64,000 nucleotides of DNA from Acholoe squamosa (taxonomy: Eukaryota > Annelida > Polychaeta > Phyllodocida > Polynoidae). The stretch lies in assembly GCA_949317995.1 (NCBI GenBank), contig OX439050.1:46935777-46999776 (forward strand), given 5' to 3'. The notes under the pieces are model-generated. The model was not told the origin of the DNA. It made no database searches and was given only the letters and a program-made list of their open reading frames with translations. This document shows positions 59,041-64,000 of this stretch, piece by piece; positions within the stretch are counted from its first letter, which is position 1; every line of letters begins with the position of its first letter. The translations under genes were made by a program, and so were the position numbers.

Positions 59041-60566
59041 ATGTATTCATCAGATCATGATAAACCCGAAATGGTTGTATGTGCATTGCAAACTATGCCT
59101 TAATAAATTCAATCTAATGGGAGTTTTTTTGTTGTTGTTGTTGGTTGGTTAGTACCTTTGGTCCTAGCATCTGCGAGAGGAGGACAGGAAAGACATGAGA
59201 TTCAGGCCTAGGTCAGTCCTATCTGAAAGCTCCCCAGCCGGGAGGGTGATGTGGGCAGAGGCAGTGGGGCTCTAAACCTCTGAGGAAATTCTCTCTCATT
59301 TTCTATTACAAAATAATTGATAAGTTATAAGAAAAAATTTACAGAAAATCTAAAACAAATAAGGAAATGACTTGATGAAATTTAGAAGAAAAAAAATCAG
59401 CCTATTTAGTAATAGAAATTACCTCTTTAAGAAAAACAGAGAGATTTGTAAACCAGGGGCCAGGAGTAGAAGGCCTCAATTGGACCCTTCTCTTATCTCT
59501 TATCTCTGATCTTCTCAAAATTACTCCCGACTGACCACCAACTGAGATTCTGTTAGTAGGGGCGGGGGTGAAGTGAACTCTCATAGATATCTTAGTTGAG
59601 CTATGGAGCTAAGAATCGCTGGCAGCTAGCAGGCAGTATGTCAGTACAGTAATGGTGGAGGGTGTAGTAAATGTCCAGTTGAACTGTCTGTAGTTTGATA
59701 TATCTGTAAATACACCTGTCGTGTGGCTGCCCAGGATGCTGACCAGACCCCATGCTGCAGCAGCCTTCTCCAGCACCCAGCCACTGACCATCAACACTCC
59801 CCACCCCCGATAAGCCTTGTACTAAGTCACCCCTAGGTGAAGTGGGAATGTCTGGTAGAGAGGGGGCCCCGGAAGGGGCCGTAGAGAGATGGAGTAGATG
59901 AAGCCAAAAGCCAAATAAAATATATTAAAAAAAATAAAAGAAAATGTATATTTCGGACGACCCATATTGGAGTCGTTCCTGAGTCAATTTAAGTAACCTG
60001 AGTTGTGTGACTCCCAACTTTCTGGAGCCAATTCGAGCACATTTTATGGGTGATTTGAGGAGAGAGTAGAAAAATACTAAACTACATAGCCTAGAGTTTC
60101 TACTTTTATAGACGATGAAATTTGAAACACACCTTTATTATTCTCTAGGTCTAATAATTATGTCTTTCTATTTTTTCCATACCGCTATTGCATCGTGTGA
60201 CAGTAGCCTGTATGATTTTAACGAAAACGGTCCATGTGCCGCCGAGTGCGATTGAAAATCTGAGAAGATCAATTGAATTTAATTTTTTTTCCTCAGCTGA
60301 GGGAAAGTGAAAGGGATTGAGATGGAAAGCTGTCTTAGCTGATAAGCATCCCATGTGCTCTCCCTGCTTCTGGACCACGTCGCTGGTAAAGACAAATAAG
60401 GAGATTGCAAGAAGACAACGACCACCCCCCCCCCCTCCTCCAATGTCCCTCTCAGGCCTCAACACCAACACTCCCCGCTGACTGCCCAAGCCACAGGAGC
60501 CATCGACGCCTTCCCAATCGGTTTAAGTAAATTTGAACAACTGGAAATTCGAATGAGACAAAATTG

Positions 60567-60830
60567 ATGTCGGACGCTAAGTGTCCTGCGTCCCGCATGC
60601 GGGAGCCACCCGTATTGTCACGTGAGACTGTAAGGCTGGTACTGGCGTGTGGTAATCTCTACCAATGGCAGCAGCTAGGCAGCAGCGGAACCAAGTCCGT
60701 GTTTATTCATGGTCCAGGCACCAACCCTGCTGGAGTTGCACGAAAAATTTTAATGAAAATAGACAAACATTTTCTTTATTGTTTGGCTGAAGAAGAAAGG
60801 AAAGCACCAACAAGTGGCATATCCAATTAG
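60567..60830 (+). CDS. Weak candidate open frame, 88 codons
   Basis: Reads MSDAKCPASRMREPPVLSRE, TVRLVLACGNLYQWQQLGSS, and later ARKILMKIDKHFLYCLAEEE, ending in a stop. Residue mix is gene-like. The ATG context is weak and no splice signal or family is recognised. Confidence 0.18.
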   Translation: MSDAKCPASRMREPPVLSRETVRLVLACGNLYQWQQLGSSGTKSVFIHGPGTNPAGVARKILMKIDKHFLYCLAEEERKAPTSGISN

Positions 60831-61038
60831 TATGCCATGAGGACTTCTGGGACCGACCTGGCCGTGGTCTGACTTCTAAATCTGCGGTTTCATCAACGAG
60901 ACTTCAATGTGGAAACCCCAATAGTAGTTTTTATGTGCTGACTGCATATCTCAACCATCTGTTCACCGTTCTCGTTTTCCTACTTCTAGTACCTTTATCA
61001 AAACTAGTAAAATATCTCTATTAGCTATAATATTGCAG

Positions 61039-61125
61039 ATGGAATACAATATCAGCACGCACATTAACCTGAACATGAAGCTGGTGCAGTGGCTAACAGG
61101 AGTCAAAAGGACTGCCCTTATCATG
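61039..61125 (+). CDS. Candidate short exon, unknown protein
   Basis: After an acceptor TAATATTGCAG, exactly 29 open codons read MEYNISTHINLNMKLVQWLT then GVKRTALIM, ending at a usable donor (ATG then GTATTA), phase 0 to 0. The pyrimidine tract is weak. The frame runs on past the donor to 61242, so the exon end is unsure. Confidence 0.27.
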
Positions 61126-62090
61126 GTATTAAATGCTAATGAGGTTATGGCATTGTCCTGTGGGGTTCACATAAATCTTATCAACGGTGGGATGTTGTTG
61201 TGTCAGCTGGGGTGTGCTGGAGGGGCAACAATGGGTGTGTGATGAAAGGACATGGGGAAAGATGGTACAGATAGGTCAAGGGCAGAGCAGCCAAGCTGCC
61301 ATCATGAAGAATTTGAAGTTTTTAGGTTGAAGAGGAACTGGGTTGTGGGTATTGTGATATGGGGGTAAGCGGGAGCTATGACAATCACCAGCCAAAGTTG
61401 TATAAATATTAATACACGCTTTCAACTTTAAATGTTAATACAAATTTGGCATACATTCATAAATACTATGTCCCATACATAAAGTGAGTATGTGGGTGTC
61501 AAATGAGAGGGTTGCAAGATGGTGACAGGGTTCTGCTTCCTGATGAGCAACTCAATTGGGTGTAAGCGGAACTGGAGCTGGTTCTTGGCGACAGGCACTG
61601 ATAAGAGATGATAGGATGGAATCAGCATATCCCTGGAAGTGGGTGTTATCCAGGGACAAGGTACCTATCATTATATGTCTTATCGGTTGGGTTTACCTCA
61701 ACCAGCGAAATTCAAAATGATGGACACACAGGACGTCCATACTAAGCCCTATACACAACCACACAACGTGAGCTGCTCGTGTGTAGGCGTAATGAAACCC
61801 ATAACCCACCCTACCCCTACAGCACCGCCCCCTGCTGCCACATACTAGTACTACCCTCCCTGCCTGCACCCACTGAACTCCCCACGGTGAGTTATGGCCT
61901 CTTCCACCCTCCCCAGTCCTCCTTCCAGCGTCCTACATCCCCAACCCTGAAACCGTAATCTACCACCCCTGCCCCATCCTGAAGTTTCGAACCTCCAGTA
62001 TGTGTATATCTGAACCACAAATCTACAGTGCCCCATCTCCCCTTTTTGCCAGTTTCCATGCACTGAAAACATGAGAAGTCAGAAACTAGT

Positions 62091-62288
62091 CAAATTGACG
62101 ACTTTAAGTCCTCAGATTGACAATACCTAAAACTACAGCTTTATGTCTTCAAATTGACGACTTTAGGTTGTCATACTGACCACCTAAGTCGTCAGTATGA
62201 TGACTTTGTATTGTCAGAATAACGAGTTTAGGTCGTCATTTGACCTTGACTACCCTTAACTCGTCTGTATTGACGAGTTTTAGGCGGC
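62091..62288. repeat. Degenerate array of GACGACTTTAGGTCGTCA-type words
   Basis: At least seven related words (TTGACGACTTTAAGTC, TTGACGACTTTAGGTTGTCA, AACGAGTTTAGGTCGTCA, TTGACGAGTTTTAGG and others) lie in under 200 bp, several partly palindromic. CATACTGAC...GTCAGTATG forms a 9-bp stem inside. Confidence 0.65.
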
Positions 62289-62517
62289 GGCATGTTTTCT
62301 GCGTGAATGCCTAGCAGTTAGGCTCTTATGTAGTTTTTCTAAAAATATCATGTATAATATACCCATAATATACACTAAAACCTTGAAGTCACTTTCACTT
62401 TATTACATTATTCCCTTTTGGTTCACTTTCATTGGACAGCTCATTCTTATTTCACATATGCTAGTGGCAACTGTTCTGGATGACAGTGCAGTCAGTGTTG
62501 TGTAAATTGGATTCAAA

Positions 62518-62670
62518 TTACAGCCAGGCCCATTCAAGTGACCGTGGACGTAGGCATAGAGCCCCTCGGCCACAGGAGGAGAGAGAATTTGTGGGACGCT
62601 GATGGAGGTATATGCCGTACAGCTCGACTATATATAGGGAAGTAGCGAAATCGCACCCCAGAGCAGCCAT
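62518..62670 (-). CDS. Weak candidate 50-codon open frame with strong start
   Basis: On the minus strand, ACAAGATGGC provides an ideal start context and a YY1-type motif. The frame reads MAALGCDFATSLYIVELYGI, YLHQRPTNSLSSCGRGALCL and stops after 50 codons. On the other strand TATATATAG at 62627-62636 would suit a TATA box for transcription to the right. This may be a promoter with a chance reading frame. Confidence 0.2.
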   Translation of the reverse strand: MAALGCDFATSLYIVELYGIYLHQRPTNSLSSCGRGALCLRPRSLEWAWL

Positions 62671-64000
62671 CTTGTCCCCCGGTGCTGCTGACATGTTTTA
62701 CTAGCTACAGGGTGTCACTTGAGACACCAAGTCGAGTGAGTTTTATTCCGGTCAAGGTATTTTACACGTTTCGACAACAGGCTCCTAACAGTTATATGAA
62801 AGGGCCGACTATGTGGGCTTGTAGTTCCCTTGTCTACCGCTGCTGTAGGTAGCGCTGTAGTCGAACCACTAGTCCCCTATAGGTGTGCTGCTCGCAATGC
62901 CAGGGGAGTAGCTCGAGAGTCGTAAACCAGAGGTGTGACGGGCCGGCAGGATCCCCCACCCTCTCCACACCTCTCTAGACCCCGTCCACACCAGTCTTAC
63001 AGTGGCCACTAACCTCATTTCTTCTTGTTGGTTCCTACCCTAGGTTGGTTACCGTTTACTCAGCATGTGAACATCTGGGAGCCTGGGTGACTTATGAGTT
63101 TAGGTAATGTGTTCTGTCCGTGTATTTCAATCTCTGAATCTGTAGCAGTTCCTAGCATTCAAACTGCATTCCCAGAGATGGGGATCTAAATCAGGAGCTC
63201 AACTAGTCTGGGTGGTTTTTCCCTTTTTTTATTTTTGTTCAGTGGCGCGGCGAGTCGCCGACATTAGCCTGTTTCGTCTGAATGGCCGGCGAGCTTTACT
63301 AGCGTATAAATACACGAGATAAATTGCTCCTGAATTCCACGAACCAGATGCTGAGATCGAAGAGATACCTCCTGGAACTGTGGTTTTCTAGAAGAGGGAC
63401 TGTGAGAGATTTATTCAGTCTCCTTTCACCAGCCATTGTCTAGGGGATGGTTCTTAAATCAGAGAGTGGGGAAAGGGATTGGATTTCCGGGTATCGGGAC
63501 AGATTTCTTTCTCTCCCCCCCCATATGCAAGACTTTAATCCCCCCCCCGATATTACTTTAGAGAGTACAATGCCTTGATAGATTAATGCAAGATGAATTC
63601 AACCTGAGAAAGCATTATTGAGTTCCTGAGACTACTGATATGTAGAGCACTACTATAGTATTCTAGAAATCTAAGCAAATCAGGTCTAGATATCTGAGCA
63701 ACACATCTTAATCTTAACCATGGCAGCCAGGCACATATATCTACATGAACATGACATTGCACAAGGTTTTGGTGGAATGTTGGGAGCACAAACCATATTT
63801 CACCCCTCTCTATAAAGCATCACACTCGCAGACACTTCCTAGGACACGCCTACCCGTAAGAACCCCACCCCTATCGTCATCACCCATCACCCCTCTCCCA
63901 TCACCCTTCTCACTGCCTTCAGTTTTCACTGCCTCAAAATCCATCGACCAGGTGTCGTGCGAGTGTAAATGAAATTAAACAAGTCCGCCTTATTTCCCTA
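62671..64000. other. Stretch without recognised gene
   Basis: A small hairpin GGTGTC...GACACC lies at 62710-62727, and C-runs near 63517 and 63541. No exon supported. Confidence 0.35.

Noticed and set aside
62705-62730. Hairpin GGTGTC...GACACC as a histone-type 3' stem-loop
   Set aside because: Sequence does not match the histone stem-loop consensus and there is no histone gene nearby.
1-64000. tRNA genes or tRNA-derived SINEs
   Set aside because: No place was found with both an A-box and a GGTTCGANTCC-type B-box at proper spacing. GTTCGA words at about 1570 and 13249 lack a cloverleaf.
1-64000. CRISPR array, bacterial or phage operons
   Set aside because: Tandem repeats lack unique spacers of constant length, and no prokaryotic gene organisation is visible.

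Overview
This window looks like nuclear DNA from a large, repeat-rich animal genome, most likely a marine invertebrate. The longest open frame is only about 200 codons, microsatellites and minisatellites are common, there are many short terminal-inverted-repeat (TIR) DNA transposons and long poly-C/poly-G runs, and the best coding signals are short blocks bounded by GT/AG splice sites. No bacterial operon, tRNA, rRNA or CRISPR array was seen. A GTGAGTGAGT plus TTTAACGCC repeat near 13.7 kb is of a kind I associate with molluscs and other lophotrochozoans. That is weak evidence, and I cannot name the species or phylum.

Layout. 1-7.8 kb: mostly unannotated, with a TTAA-flanked miniature element (2040-2231), a TA-flanked TIR element (3233-3465), a three-copy 28-bp repeat and an (AT)n tract. 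7.8-9.3 kb: a candidate first exon on the minus strand, then a 1.2-kb element with perfect 24-bp inverted ends. 13.7-24 kb: sparse repeats, RFX-type X-boxes, and candidate exons at 15.9 (+), 17.9 (-) and 21.6 kb (-). 26-36 kb: dense in repeats, including TATAAGACGCACC elements, nested hAT-like miniature elements and clusters of an unusual GGACGATGTGGCCA motif; the best minus-strand exon is at 27.9 kb. 36-43 kb: a candidate fibronectin-III-like exon (38.5 kb, -), a tandem double hairpin (39.4 kb) and a GC-rich, CpG-rich island (40.3-41.05 kb). 43.1-48.0 kb: a very young LTR retrotransposon whose interior is made of minisatellite arrays rather than gag-pol. 48-55 kb: another TIR element, a candidate first coding exon at 51.2 kb (-) and a possible recursive splice site at 51.7 kb. 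55.6-64 kb: a homogeneous 73-bp minisatellite, paired cAMP-response elements, an inverted gene-like duplication (57.9-58.4 kb), a hAT-like element and a degenerate GACGACTTTAGGTCGTC array.

How it fits together. The host-gene content is thin: isolated exons several kb apart, consistent with long introns on the minus strand, with a few candidates on the plus strand. No complete gene could be assembled, and exon calls rest on open frame, splice signals and composition only. The most notable non-host features are the LTR element with identical LTRs and the modular GGACGATGTGGCCA repeat family.
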